Shown in pieces: positions 11,739-24,039 of a stretch of 64,000 nucleotides of DNA. Position numbers and translations under genes: made by a program. Below the pieces are notes generated by a model. It made no database searches. It worked only from the letters and a program-made list of their open reading frames with translations, and was not told the DNA's origin. This DNA comes from Cryptomeria japonica (lineage: Eukaryota > Streptophyta > Pinopsida > Cupressales > Cupressaceae). How positions within the stretch are numbered: the first letter of the stretch is position 1; each line of letters opens with the position of its first letter. The stretch is from positions 539,673,835 to 539,737,834 of the forward strand of contig NC_081412.1 in assembly GCF_030272615.1 (NCBI RefSeq), in the 5' to 3' direction.

Positions 11739-13107
11739 TTCTTCATTGGTGTATGGTGGATTAATTGTAGAACTAGGTTCTATGTGTTTGAATCTTATTA
11801 GGTTTTACAACTCTAATCTTATTAGTTTTGGGTCTCGTGAAGATATTACATAAATATGCTACTATAATTGACATTGTAATCATTTATATATTCTGGTATT
11901 TCCATTTGGAACTCAAACTATTAAATAGATTTTATTGTTTGGAGTTAATGGGGTGTACAAGTTTTATCATATTTTGTATTTTTGTATAGAATTTGGATGT
12001 TTAAAGACAAATCAATTTCTATTGTTCTGAATCAAATCTAAGACCTCATTATTTTATATTTAATATTAAAAAGATTATTTATTTGGTTTGAAATTTATTT
12101 TAGTTTGATGTTCCTTTGGTAAAGCTTGGACCAAATTGGGTAGTCTAGTTTTGACATAGTTTCGTGGATTTGTGAGAGATTTTGGGAGTGGGAAGACATA
12201 ACTTTGTTGCTATTTTAAAATTATCTTTTTAGACATTTTCATATATTTTTCATATCATGAAAATTAATTTAAATTTTATTTTCTTTATAAAGTTCATTAA
12301 TTTGTTTTCCTTTTTTGGCAAAACTAGTTGACTAGATTGGTGATTTTGGGTGAAATTGACATGATATTTCCAAATCTAACTTCCAGATCTGAAATTATTC
12401 TTATTTTTGGTTGATGACATTACATATGGTTTTTCTTATGACCAATAAATATTTTTTATGATTCTATAGTAGCATATCTTGCCTATAGAATTATAAATTG
12501 ACTTTTTTATTATATTATTATATTAATAGAATAAAATTACTTCTTTAAGGGGTATCATACCTTTCCCCTCACATATCAAGACTACATTTCCTCATCACAC
12601 TCTTAGAGATATCTTTACATTGGTAAAATTGTTTCATCCCCATCTGATTTGAGCTTTCATAGTCGTATATATACATAGGATACATCATGTTGCACCCATT
12701 TGATTTGAGCTTCTATAGCCATACATTTATATAGGAGACATTATGTCCTTCTCTTCACATTTTACATTTCAATGACATAATTTTATGTAAGCGATATCAC
12801 GCCTTCTCCATTCCACATTTATCTTTCATTACCATATCCTTACATTGAAACAAATAATGTCTTCCCTTATTTCCTAAGTGGGGACTTCTTGTCCTACCCA
12901 CTATTCTCTTGTCACATCATTGTCTTACCTCTTTTATATTTGTGAAATCATGTCTTTTCCCCTTCAACATTATCTAAGTACTATATTAATACTACGGAGC
13001 TATTATATTACTACCATATATTGTCTAAATATTCTTGGATACCAAATTAGGGCCATATATCCATCTTAGAGAATATATACATACACATTTTTTCTTGGTC
13101 ATTAATG
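11739..13107 (+). other. Gypsy LTR continuation and non-coding AT-rich sequence
   Basis: The Gypsy LTR cut at 4735 should resume here. No gene is visible. From about 12,545 to 12,900 there is a loose direct repeat of roughly 75-80 bp, with blocks such as ATTTGAGCTTCTATAG and ATATAGGAGACATTATG recurring with changes. Confidence 0.45.
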
Positions 13108-13490
13108 ACCGTGTCAATGCTTCTTCCTTTACCTATTTGAGGGGAAACCTAATACCTTGAGACCTTTTCTAGATGACATGATTTTTCACACCTGATAATT
13201 TTATATATTCTGCATGCTTAGTATATAGTTAATTGTTCATATAATTTATTTACATTATTTATATTGTTACACTCTTATCTTCAAATTATATTTACTTTAA
13301 TATATAATTTATCATGTCCTCCAATTCCTTTCCTCTTATAAATTTTAGCAATTCTAGGGGCACATACCATTACTAACATCACATTGTCAAAATTTTGAAT
13401 TGTGATTGGTGCTACATAGAGAATCACTACCATTAATAGATAAAACTCATACCAATATGACACATGATAGTAAGCCATATTGCTCTCTAT
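13108..13490. repeat. start of NLR upstream unit 1 (matches 36,440-36,830)
   Basis: From about 13,150 the sequence matches 36,478 onward: GAGACCTTTTCTAGATGACA against AGACCTTTGCTAGACTGCAT, then ATTGTTCAT, CTTATCTTCAAATTATAT and AGGGGCACATA blocks in the same order and spacing. This is diverged duplicated sequence, not a gene. Confidence 0.75.
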
Positions 13491-13502
13491 ATAGCTGAAA
13501 TT
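13491..13502. repeat. LINE target-site duplication (left)
   Basis: ATAGCTGAAATT is repeated exactly at 15,770-15,781 on the other side of the LINE copy. Confidence 0.85.
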
Positions 13503-13660
13503 ATTTTTGATAAAGATAAACGGGTTTTACATGGACCCAAGACCAAAAGTTTTACAAAAGTTGGCCATCAGCCAAACAGACAAAAACCAATAGCAAAACA
13601 AGGGAGCACCCCAGAATAGACATGAAAGAAAAAGAGCCATAGACAACAAAACAAAAGCAC

Positions 13661-15191
13661 TCAAATAAGAGAGTGCACCAACTCCTTGTTCTTCTAGATG
13701 GTAATCTTATTGATTTCCTCTAGTTTTTCCATAATGAATCTGGAGGTGCCCTTATTGCTGCTTCTGCTTCTAGTCCTGGAACTCGGGCCTGTGGTTTTGT
13801 TGCCTCCAGCAGCAATGTCTTCACCTCCAAGAACTTTCTTAGGTTCAATGTGAATGGATCTGTACTCTGCAACCATGACATTGATCTTTTCGAGCCCCTC
13901 TATACTATTAATCATGGCCTCCTTGCTTATGTCGACCAGGTTCTTGAGGATTTTCTTTATCTCCACCATAGATTGTTCCACCTTTTCAATTCTTTGTTCA
14001 TAGTTGCATTTCATTACGTCAACATCTTGGGAGAGCTTATGGGTCATAATCATGAGCTTCTCAGATTTGCTAGGCTCTGGCGATACTGTGAAGATATCTA
14101 TTATCTCCTTAACCCCCACTTTGAGTGTATCAATTTATCTCTCCACCCACTTCCAGCAACTCTCCTAGCTTCTTGTCACTTCCATCAATAGGTTCATCAG
14201 AGTACCATTCCGCTGTAACCCACTGTCCTCTTCTTTAGGCATGGTCCCCTTCTTTTCCTTTAGGATGTTAATAGGAATGTCCAGTTTAATTTCCTGGTCT
14301 GAAGTCTTCGGACCATAGTCCTTAGCCACAAGCTTCTTCTTTTTAGAAAGAGGCTCGGCCTTAGAATTTAGTTTGCTAGTAGATTTATATTTGTTGGCTG
14401 CCCATCTAGGGGGAATCTTACTACTAAACATACTAGGGGTGACCATCATCTCACCTTCTTCCACATTCTTATAATCAGGGTCATCAAAAAGAATGGCACC
14501 CCCACTATCCTCCAAATCCATTTTTGAGTCAGGGACTTCCTGAATATTAGCATGTTGGCCTTTCTCAGATAGAGAGGGCACAACTTCAAGGGTCTTAGTG
14601 TACTGCATGATGAGCACAATAAGCCCTTCATGGAGAACAAGATTATTTGGATTCTCCATATGTTTTTCAAGACTATTCTCTAAAGAGGAGGCCAGATAGA
14701 AAGGAATATAAATGAGTTTTCCATGCCTAAAATGGTTCAAAATGGTAGGAAAAGATACTAGCATATCTGTCATCAAGCGTAATATACCTCATGATGAACT
14801 CAACCATGTCCTCCCAGGGAGCCATAAGATCTTTCCTGTTGTAGCCATCATCAGCCATTTTGTTAACTCTTGAGTGCTCCTTGTCTTTGTCGAAAAAAAT
14901 CGCCAAGTCTTCCTCCCCTATTTTCTTGTCTCTATAGAACCTTCTTCCATTCATCGCCACACCGGTAACCGTCACCACCTGTGTTTCATCTAGCTGGTAA
15001 TTAGCACCATAATCCCTCAAAACCCCTTTCTTCCACCAATTCACAAAGGTTTTCATGAGCAGAGGAGAAGGACCATGGAGTCTTTCCAAGAAGGGGACAA
15101 TTCCCCCATCAATGATTTCCTGCCACACCTCCTTTTTTTTCTTCCATTTCTCAAAAGTAGACGCTTCTTGCCTATTCTTGTCCCCACCCAT
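13661..15191 (-). pseudogene. LINE 3' ORF, unknown protein with coiled coil
   Basis: The likely start is the ATG at 15,191 (MGGDKNRQEAST), matched by an ATG in the plus copy. The N-terminal ~200 residues include EIIDGGIVPFLERLHGPSPL, MNGRRFYRDKKIGEEDLAIF, FIMRYITLDDRYASIFSYHF and ILNHFRHGKLIYIPFYLASS. This resembles, from memory and not by search, the putative plant transposon or plant mobile-domain-like proteins. A charged, lysine-rich middle follows (AEPLSKKKKL), then a coiled coil (IEKVEQSMVEIKKILKNL) and a basic tail (SSRTRSRSSNKG). A frameshift near 14,740 and stops near 14,118 and 13,692 break the frame. Function is unknown. Confidence 0.65.
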
Positions 15192-15418
15192 AATGATCTG
15201 GGTCGCCAAACAATAGGAAATGGGCCACACCAGAGAAGTCTCCGAACAGTAGCAGGAAATGGGCCACACCAAAAAATTCTCCGAATAGTAGCCAAAATGG
15301 GCCACACAATTAGACTGAAAATCTAGGCACAAGGAAAGTTTCTAGATCTTCGGATAGGGAAAACAAAAAGGAGTCATTTCTCCAACAACTCAATCAAATC
15401 ATGATTAAAATTCATTGA

Positions 15419-15769
15419 TTACCGCAAGTGGGTGGAATCATCACAGGTCAGATCGCACAAGGTTTTTGGGAATGAATCCCTACTGCTCCACCATTTAGGC
15501 GCCATGTAGCTCATTGCCATATTGGCTAGTAGATCAGCCGCTTTGTTTCCTTCCCGAAAGACGTGCAAAATTTTGAATTCTTCCAACTCATTTATTATAT
15601 CCCGACAATCCTTGATCAGATTAGCAATCGTCCAGCTAGGATCCATGCGCCCATTCAAACAATTGACAGTGTTTAGTGAGTCAGACACCAGCCAAACCTT
15701 TCTAAAGCCTTCTCTTTTAGCCATGTGTAACCCAATGTGGGCAGCGCTGGCCTCTCTTTTAGACAATTG
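15419..15769 (-). pseudogene. LINE ORF2 C-terminus, RNase H domain (partial)
   Basis: The translation keeps the C-terminal half of an RVT_3-type RNase H: LGLHMAKREGFRKVWLVSDS with the catalytic Asp, NCLNGRMDPSWTIANLIKDC and FREGNKAADLLANMAM with the final Asp. The N-terminal part is lost at the truncation point. The first ~14 residues of the open frame (15,770-15,811) belong to flanking DNA. Confidence 0.85.
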
Positions 15770-15781
15770 ATAGCTGAAATT
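15770..15781. repeat. LINE target-site duplication (right)
   Basis: Exact copy of ATAGCTGAAATT found at 13,491-13,502. Confidence 0.85.
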
Positions 15782-18700
15782 GTTGAACCCTGCTAATTTG
15801 TCATTTCTCAAATTTCTAGATTATAATATTATATTGTATACCTAGATTTTTCTTTCAAACTAAAATAGAGTTATCTTTCGAGAATAAAAAATTAAATGTA
15901 AATTACATGAAATTAAAATCTATATAGAAATCTTATTGAAATATATTATGACATATGACGACAAGTGATTCGTCGATATATAAGAAAATTAAGATTGATC
16001 AAATAGATGCTTTAGAACATGTAAATTTATTACAAGTTACTTTTAAAACTATGTAAGTAATTTACATAAATTTTAAGTTTGACTTAAGTTTGTGTATATT
16101 AAATTTAGCCTAAATATAATAATTACTAAATCTGGTACTCACACTTTAGTTTTCTTAATTACCTATAATTTGTTTCATTTGATGCATAATCTTAAGAAAC
16201 TTTTTTTTAAGAATTTTAGAAGAGTATGTAATCTTGCTTGATCTAGAGTACCAATTTAATGGCTTCAAAAAGATAAATAGAGACGATCTTGGATCGGAAA
16301 AAGCTAGTGTACCTTGGATTCTTTGCTTCACAAAATAAGTTTCCTTCCCGAATCCCGATTATATTTCTACTTTCCTGATTTGACGCGCATCAATGATTAA
16401 AGCAAGATAATGGGACTCTGGAGTTTAACCACTCAAAGTCGGCACTTGGACATCAGTAGGTCCATACGGATCCTAAATACACAGCGAGTTGAAGGAAAAT
16501 CTCGTATAAAAGGGATTTTATTCTCTTTCCTATGATATTTTAAAAACTGATTAAGAACAATGTAATACATTATAGTTCAAAAGGATAAGAAGTAAACAAT
16601 TGATAGTGGGATTTAAAAGAAAAACGCAATAGATTCTGTTCTATCCTTCAATTTCATTCTTTGCTTGCTAAAATGGGTTTCATTTTATGATATGATATGA
16701 AATGACAATCAGATGAGTATGGTTCTTCTTTTGCGTGGGAGGGGTCCCCATTCTATTTCCGATTTTCTGCTTTAACGCGCACCAATGATTAAACAAAGAT
16801 GAGGGGAGATAACGTTGTGGAAAAGATGAATAAACAAAAGCAGAGGAGCTAAGAAAATTGTGTGAGAATCCAAGGCATAACCAGCTCTTAGTTTGTATTT
16901 TGGTCGTCTTTGGCTGCTACCAATATTCTGCAAGCTTTTATTATGCTTACTAGAATAAAATATTAACTTTACCCAACGAACTTGCCAACTGTGCAGGCAC
17001 CATTTCAAAAAAAGATGGAAGAAGCGGACGATTCCAAACTGTGCAGGGATCCTAAAATTCTGAGGTTTACACCGTCACTTAGGGCCACTGGATTCAGCTT
17101 TTCCTCAAGTTTGAGGAGTCCAGGAATACTAATGCCAATAATGCCTGAGCTATAGTTGAGAATTAGTTTATGGGATTTTGTGCAGTTAACTATGATATTA
17201 ACTTATGGTGGATGTTTTCTACTGTTTATCGTTCATGTGAGGCATTTTATATAAATTATTTTCAAATAAAAGAATGAAATTTAATTTTTTTAAGAATGTT
17301 TTAAATTTTAATTTTTTTAATAATTTTATTTATTTCAATTATATATTATAACGAAAGTCAAAATAGAGATTTTTTTAAAAAAAAGTCAAAATAGAGATAT
17401 TAGTTTTATATTTTTTTATTTTTTAAATTAATGTTCATATAAATGTATAGGTTTCTTATAGGCAATTTTAAAATATTTTGCTTCTATTGCATTTTTTGTT
17501 TCTTATTTTTAATAACGTGCTACTTAGGAAATCTAATAAATTTTATACATTGAACAAAAAATGCTTTAAGGGATTAATTCTTATACAATAAAAATACCTC
17601 ACATCTTAAAAATATACATATTTAGAATTGTTTAATTCTTTATTTTTAAATTTAATAAGATATTGTTTAATAAAAGGATTATGTATACATATGTTTGTGA
17701 GTCACTTAATAACACCTTCAAGGTCTTTTAACAATTAATAACAATCTCATAGATTATTAGAATATTTATAGATTACAATGTGTAAGATTTTGTATGCATC
17801 AACATTTCAGATCATACTCCATGATCCATCATCAGGATGAGAGTGAGTGCGCTAAAAGAGTAAATAGATTTAATGGAGTAAATTATCATTGTGTATTAAT
17901 ATCAATAATTTAGTGTGTATGAAAACTCTTCACAATGTTCTTATCATGTATTCTTTTTGGCATAAAAATTTTGCACTTGTGCTAAATTTAATTATTTCTT
18001 AGCCTATGAGAGGATGCCAAGTGGTGAATTCAAATATTTCATTTTTTCTTTTAAATATATAATTTTATTGGTGATGTTTTTAAAATAGTAGAAATTTGTA
18101 GGAAACCTTGGCAAATCTTGTTAAAATATAGAAAAATATATTAATTACCATGGTGAATCCTTCCTTTTTTTAAAACATAAATTCCTATGAAAAAGTATGG
18201 GCCTAAGAGTTGAGTATTTTAAGCCTTAAGGTGTATTTCTCATGTCTATAATTCCTTAATTCTTTAATATTTTAAATCAAACATTAAATATTGTAAATTG
18301 GCCCTATATTATTTTTCTCCACCATTTATTTTATTTATGATCAAATGTTTGGGATCTATTTTGGGTCCCACTCATGATGGAGTTCTATAAGTACATTTTG
18401 ACTCACAAAATTTAATCCCAACCATTAGATTATAAGTATTCAATGATCCAAATACAATTTTAGGTAAATAATGGATCAGAAATAATTTCCTAGTAGCCTC
18501 CATATACAAGTTTGCATATGTATAATTTTTGGGAAAGTTCCAATATCACATAAAAGAGAGGGTGATAATTAGCTTCAACATTATAAATATATCAAATAAT
18601 TATGTATATTTATGTGGTAGATGTATATCACATTCATTTTGAGACTAGAAATCCAATGATCTCATAAGTCCCTCAACACCCATATGAAGCAAATGAAAAA

Positions 18701-20096
18701 AAAAATTATTGTAGTACAAAGACTCTTTCCGCCCCTCTAAATGTTGTCAATGGCAAGCGGTTTGGTAGTTAGTAAAAATGTATAGATAAAAAGGCTATGA
18801 AAGAGGCTAAAACGGATTCTTAAAAGAAGAAAGAAAATGAAGTGAATTTTTTTTTTAAAATGCAAGATCCCCTTCTACAAACATCACTAACATAATTAAA
18901 ATATAGGAGAATGAAGAAATGAGTAAGGAAAAAGAGAAAAAACTTAAAAGTATCAGACAAAATAGGCTCATCTATTTCGAGCACACCAATGTAGATTTTT
19001 TTTTAAAAGTAATTGATAAAGAAAACTTAATGGTATGAATTAAAAGGGAATAAAATGAGATTAGATGACTTTGCAATGCCATAGAAGCAAAATAAAATAG
19101 AAAATCCAACAAGATTCACTTGAACAATATTTTTCCTTGAAAAACTTTTGATTCTCATAATTATAGTAGGTTGAGTCTCACAACATGTCCCTACACCTTG
19201 AAAAACTACAATATTGCAATATACTTTATATAGGATAGGATTTAGAATGCAGTAAAGAAATAATGTGTGGTATGAATAAGATTTATGAGATTGGAGATAT
19301 ATAGAAGAAATAGAGATGTACATTAAAGTAAGTACAATCAACCACATATATTCATCATAATTTAGGGCTCAATAAAAGTTTCACTTGGTCATTTTTATAG
19401 GTCAAGAGTGTATTTAGAAGGTATTGGTTGCATTTAAGACTTTTGTCTAAGAATTCTTATTTAAAGATCTCAAATTACATTCTCATTAAAAAAAAACTAA
19501 TCTAAAATTCTAAATCTCAATTTTTTATCAAAACCAAATTAATCTTCCCCTCTAAGATATTAACAATACACTTTTATTTTTATTTGGATTAATTATTGTA
19601 TTACTTAATCATTTGCCTATATACCCAACTATTATCAAAGGATGCATTTTATTTCCCCTCAACATTTCATTGATTTTGAGAGAGTTTTTTATAATGGCAA
19701 CAAGGGGAGGAGTGTAATGGTATGAGTATTAACAGAAATATTTACTCTTTATCTTAAAATTGATGTTTAATTACTATTTAATCATAAACATAATTGACCA
19801 AAATAAGAAGCATGTAAAACAATAACATACATGTGTGTAGTAGTTTAAATTTGATATAAAATCTCCTTTTTAAGTTTAAGTTAAAAGAAAAAATATTTTG
19901 ATTTATTGATTTTGCATTTTTATTTATTAATTATAATTAAAATTTGATGGACATTTTAAATGAAAAAAAAAAATTTAATAATTAAATAATTAACCAAATA
20001 AAAAATATTAAAAAATTAAATAAAATTTATATATCTATGTAAAATTATATCAATGTATGATAAAATACCTCATATTAACCTCAACTTGACATGTCC
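15782..20096. repeat. NLR upstream unit 1, non-coding
   Basis: No gene is visible. The sequence is collinear with 36,830-40,340: for example TTTGATGCATAATCTTAAGA (16,175) against the block at 37,215, GGATTCTTTGCTTC (16,316) against 37,697, and 18,860-19,420 against 38,880-39,420. The last ~1.1 kb also matches the unit 3 (47,080 onward) and unit 4 (55,040 onward) upstream regions. It is AT-rich with many poly-A/T runs. Confidence 0.7.
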
Positions 20097-20104
20097 AACA
20101 TTGT
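20097..20104. repeat. LINE target-site duplication (left, plus copy)
   Basis: AACATTGT occurs here and again at 22,456-22,463, on either side of the plus-strand LINE copy. Eight bases is short for a LINE, so this is less certain than for the minus copy. Confidence 0.6.
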
Positions 20105-20561
20105 CAAAATCAATGTGGATGGGGCGGCTAAAGGGAATCCTGGGTCGGTCGGGTGCAGGGGAGTGGCTATGAATCATATGGGTCTACTGGTTTCTGTGGC
20201 GGTGCTCCCTCTGGGTACCCAGTCCAACCACTTTGCGGAGGCTAGCGCTACCCACATGGCTAAAAGAGAAGGGTTTAGAAAGGTCTAGCTAGAGTCTAAC
20301 TGACTAAACACTATCAATTGTTTGAATAGGCACATGGATCCTAGATAGACGATTGCCAATCTGATCAAGGATTGTCGGGATATAAAAAATGAGTTGGATG
20401 AATTCAAAATTTCGCACGTATTCTGGGAAGACAATAAAGCGGCAGGTCTAGTTGCCAACTTGGCAGTGGGCTACGTGGCGGTTAAATGGTGGAGCAGTAG
20501 GGACTCTTTCCCAAAAAACCTGTGCGATCTGGCTTGTCATGATTCCACCCACTTGTGGTAA
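20105..20561 (+). pseudogene. LINE ORF2 RNase H domain (C-terminus of ORF2)
   Basis: It opens with VKINVDGAAKGNPGS, the RNase H N-terminal motif with its catalytic Asp. ASATHMAKREGFRKV and the DPSWTIANLIKDC-like block follow, then a degraded C-terminal block, ending in a TAA at 20,559. A stop after FRKV and later changes break the frame. The apparent start MSN lies in flanking DNA and is accidental. Confidence 0.82.
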
Positions 20562-20789
20562 TCAATGAATTTTAATCTTGATTTGATGGAGTTGTTGGGG
20601 AAACGGTTGCTTTTTGTTTTCCCTATCCGAAGATCTAGAAATTTCCCTTGTGCCTAGATTGTCTGTCTAATGTTGTGGCCCATTTTTTGCTACTTTTTGA
20701 AGCCTGTTCTGGTGTGGCCCGTCTCATGCTACTGTTTGGATACTTCTCTGGTGCATTTCACTCCCTATTGTTCGATGACCCAGAACATT

Positions 20790-22299
20790 ATGGGTGGGGA
20801 CAAGAACAAGCAAGAATCACCTACCTTTGAGAAATAGAAGAAAATCAAGGAGGTGTGGCAGGAAATCATTGATGGGGGAATTGTCGCCTTCTTGGAAAAA
20901 CTCCATGGCCCTTCTCCTCTGCTAATGGAAACCTTTCTCAATGGGTGGAAGAAAGGGGTCCTGAGGGCTTATGGTGCCGATTACCAGCTGGACAAAACCT
21001 TGATGGTGACAGTTACTGGTCTAGTGATGAGTGGTAGAAGGTTCTATAGAGATAAGAAAATAGGGGAGGAAGACTTGGCAAATTTTTTTGACAAAGACAA
21101 GGAGTGCGCAAGAGTTAACAAAATGGCTAATGGTGGCTACAACAGGAAAGATATTATGGCTACTTGGGCGGATATGGATAAGTTCATCATGAGGTATATT
21201 ATGCTTGATGGCAGATATGCCAGTATCTTTTCCTACCATTTTACCATTTTGAACCATTTTAGACAATGGTAAAATCATTTTTTTCCTTTCTATCTAGCCT
21301 ACTCTTTAGAGAATACTCTTGAAAAAAATATGGAGAATCCAAATAATCTTGTTCTCCATGAAGGGTTTATTGTTCTCATCATGGAGTATGCTAAGGCCCT
21401 TGAAGTTGTGCCCTCTCTATCTAAGAAAGGCCAACATACTAATATTCAGGAAGTTTCTGACTCAAAAATGGATTTGGAGGATAGTGGGGGTGCCATTCCT
21501 TTGGATGACCCTGATTATAAGCCAGTGGAAGAAGGTGAGATGATGGTTGCCCCTGGTATGTTTAGCAGTAAGAATCCCTCCAGATGGGCGGCCAGTAAAT
21601 ATAAATCTACCAGCAAGCTGATTTCTAAGGCCAAGCCTCTTTCTAAAAAAAAGAAGCTTGCAGCTAAGGACTATGGTCTGAAGACTTCAGACCAGGAAAT
21701 CAAACTAGACATTCCTTTTAACATCCTGAAGGAAAATAAGGAGATCATGCCTAAAGAAGCGAATAGTGGGTTACAAAGGAATGGTTCTCTGATGAACCTA
21801 GTGATGGAAGCGACCAAAAGCCAGGAGAGCTACTGGAAGTGGATGGAGAGAGATATTGATACCCTCAAAGTGGGGGTTAAGGAGATAATAGATATTTTCA
21901 GAGCTTCGCCAGAGCCTAGCAAGTCTTAGAAGCTCATGACTATGACCTGGAAGCTCTCCCAAGTTGTTGAGATCATGAAATGCAACCATGAACAAAGAAT
22001 TGAAAAGGTAGAATAGTCTTTTGGTAGAGATAAAGAAAAATCTCAAGAATAATAGTATGGATGGGCTCAAAAAGATCAATGTCATGGTTGCAGAGTATAT
22101 ATCCATCCACAATGATCTTAAGAAATATCTTGGAGGCAAAGACATTGTTGTTGGAGGCAACAAAACCAGAGGCCCTAGTTCTAGGACCAGAAGCAAGAGC
22201 AACAAAAAGGGCACCTCCAGATTCATTATGGAAGAGCTGGAGGAAATCAATAAGACTACCATTCAGAAGAACAAGGAGCTGGTGTACTCTCTTATTTGA
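20790..22299 (+). pseudogene. LINE 3' ORF, unknown protein with coiled coil (second copy)
   Basis: It is collinear with the minus copy from MGGDKNKQ to KNKELVYSLI. Matching blocks are EIIDGGIVAFLEKLHGPSPL, MSGRRFYRDKKIGEEDLANF, GRYASIFSYHF, NNLVLHEGFIVLIMEYAKAL, KMDLEDSGGAIPLDDPDYKP and KDYGLKTSDQEIKLDIPFNI. A stop near 20,829, a frameshift near 21,270-21,320 and stops near 21,927 and 22,013 break it. The breaks differ from those in the other copy, so the family once had an intact ORF here. Function is unknown. Confidence 0.65.
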
Positions 22300-22455
22300 G
22301 CTTTTTGGGTTTGATGTATGTGTCTCTTTTTCTTTCATGTCTGTCTTGGGGTGCTCCCCTATTTTTCTATTGGTTTCTATCTGTTTTTGCTGATGGCCGA
22401 CTTTTATAAAACTTTTGGTTTCGGGTCCATGTAAAACCTATTTATCTTTATCAAA

Positions 22456-22463
22456 AACATTGT
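22456..22463. repeat. LINE target-site duplication (right, plus copy)
   Basis: AACATTGT, matching 20,097-20,104. Part of it overlaps the A tail, which leaves some ambiguity. Confidence 0.6.
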
Positions 22464-22590
22464 GAGTTTACTTTAATTCAAAACATAATTTGTTTAATGG
22501 AGACACTAAACATGATATTCCAATAGTTTGGGAGCATACTCTTCATTTTATCCTTTACCCTAAAGGTCAAATAATAGGATAGTTTCTAAA
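22464..22590 (+). promoter_or_regulatory. distal promoter of NLR pseudogene A, cut off from its gene
   Basis: The blocks TTCCAATAGTTTGGGAGCAT and ACTCTTCATTTTAT match the region upstream of NLR C (48,155-48,190) and D (56,200-56,235). Here it is separated from NLR A by the 7.5-kb Gypsy insertion, and the sequence between it and the start codon is missing. Confidence 0.6.
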
Positions 22591-22635
22591 ATCCACAAAA
22601 CACAATGAAATTTCATAAATATTAGGATAGTTTCT

Positions 22636-23691
22636 AATATGAGCTACGTCTTCGGATCCTCTTCTCAATGTAGGACCACTTTATTAATATTGCCAAGAAA
22701 AACGCCTTGTTACAATATTCAAGCTTTGGCAAAATCTGTATAAAACAACTCACAATCTCTCTCACCTTTTTACAATTCTTGGTGCATAGTAACACCTTGT
22801 AATCTCCTCTTAGCAATTCTCCACTTTCAAAAGCATACAAATTCTCCCAAGTTATCACCACTTCAATGAATTTTCCATCCTACACTACCCCCTTTTACAC
22901 AAGAAAATTTCTCAAATTGGTATAAAACAAATTGATTTTGCAAAATCACCTTATCCCTCCTTTTTTACATATAACATCTTGAAAAATCTCCTCTTTACAA
23001 ACACAATAAATCTTGTTTAACATTAACCTCCCAATTTGTTTTAAAACAATATGTTATTTAGTTGTTTATGGAAGTTATCCGTGCTTTTACATTTGAGAAT
23101 TTATTTTTGTACTAAATAAGGTATTTTATCCCCTTATTAATAGGGGAAGGAGATTTTCAAATCTTTTGAAATCTTTCAAAAGTCATTTAAATAGCCTCTA
23201 ATATTCTCCTAATAAAATGGGCTTATAAAACTTTATGTTTAGGAGAATTAAATCTTATTTAAAGATTTATGTAAATGGAGGGATTTTCCTTTTATCATAA
23301 AGAATGGTAAGGCAAGAGGATTTTAAGGCATGGGTTAAGGAATTAAATCCCACCAAATCCTCCTTAATTTATTTTTTTATTTATTTCTTTTCTATTTTTT
23401 TTTAAACCATATATTTTTTTATTTTAATAATTATGGTTTAATACATTTTTATGCCAACTCACTACTCTTGCCATGTCATATGCCACGTGTCCTACCAAGT
23501 GTCACATTTTGGTGATAACACATCATCTTTTTGACCAAAACTTTGACTGGTCATAACTTCTGCATACAGACTCCTCTTGAGCCCATTCAAGTTGTGTTAG
23601 AACCGCATCAACGAGCCCTACACAATGATGTCATTTTCGTGGGATTTTGAGATGGTGAAATTTTTAGGTTTTTCTAGATCCACTTGGATCA
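22636..23691 (-). repeat. Gypsy 3' LTR (left copy, outer edge deleted)
   Basis: It matches 29,156-30,170 almost throughout, for example AATGTAGGACC, GCCTTGTTACAATATTCAAG and CCACGTGTCCTACCAAGTGT. It ends CTTGGATCA, followed by a minus-strand polypurine tract (AATGGGGAGGAA). Relative to the right copy it lacks the first ~250 bp. Confidence 0.85.
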
Positions 23692-24039
23692 TTCCTCCCC
23701 ATTGAGAAGTTTTTAGACCTCCAAAAGGTCTATTTTATGTACAATTTGAGCTAGGGCAATGTCGCCCCACTTACCCAGTATCATCTATCCTTCCTGTTGA
23801 AAGATTGAACATCTAAGCTATCACAAACACAAAGAAATATGAGATAGCTTTGCTGATACAATCAAATACATGTCCAACAATATTCACTATCACATTCATC
23901 ATCCACATAGACATAACTAGCAGAATAACAAGTACCAGTATTGATTACACTGATGTGAAGGAAATAGTATCAACATTCTAAATCCCTTGAACAAGAGCAT
24001 TATTAGAAGATGAAACATTCAAACCCTCTATTACCACCA

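Larger units (their letters stand above)
13503..15769 (-). mobile_element. 5'-truncated LINE (L1-like) with an ORF downstream of RNase H
   Basis: This minus-strand insertion of about 2.27 kb ends in a short A tail (ATCAAAAATA) and is flanked by a 12-bp duplication. It begins inside the ORF2 RNase H domain and is therefore 5' truncated, as LINE copies usually are. Downstream of RNase H it carries a second coding region of about 500 codons, then a ~150-bp 3' UTR. The plus-strand copy at 20,105-22,455 shares the layout and the 3' end but starts further upstream, so the two are separate insertions. The paralogous segment at 36,478 onward lacks this insertion and shows the empty site. Confidence 0.85.
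20105..22455 (+). mobile_element. 5'-truncated LINE (L1-like) with an ORF downstream of RNase H, second copy
   Basis: It has the same 3' end (CTATTTATCTTTATCAAAAA) and internal layout as the minus copy, but starts about 120 bp further upstream in the RNase H domain. It contains RNase H (20,105-20,561), a ~230-bp spacer and the second ORF (20,790-22,299). Nucleotide similarity to the minus copy is high over more than 2 kb. Different truncation points and different flanking duplications mean that one RNA type was mobilised at least twice. Confidence 0.82.

Noticed and set aside
14446-15326. Alternative frames overlapping the LINE 3' ORF
   Set aside because: Shadows. The frame kept is the one conserved in both LINE copies.
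16770-17010. Possible small gene in unit 1 (78-codon minus frame)
   Set aside because: The homologous stretch in unit 2 does not keep the frame, and no domain is visible.
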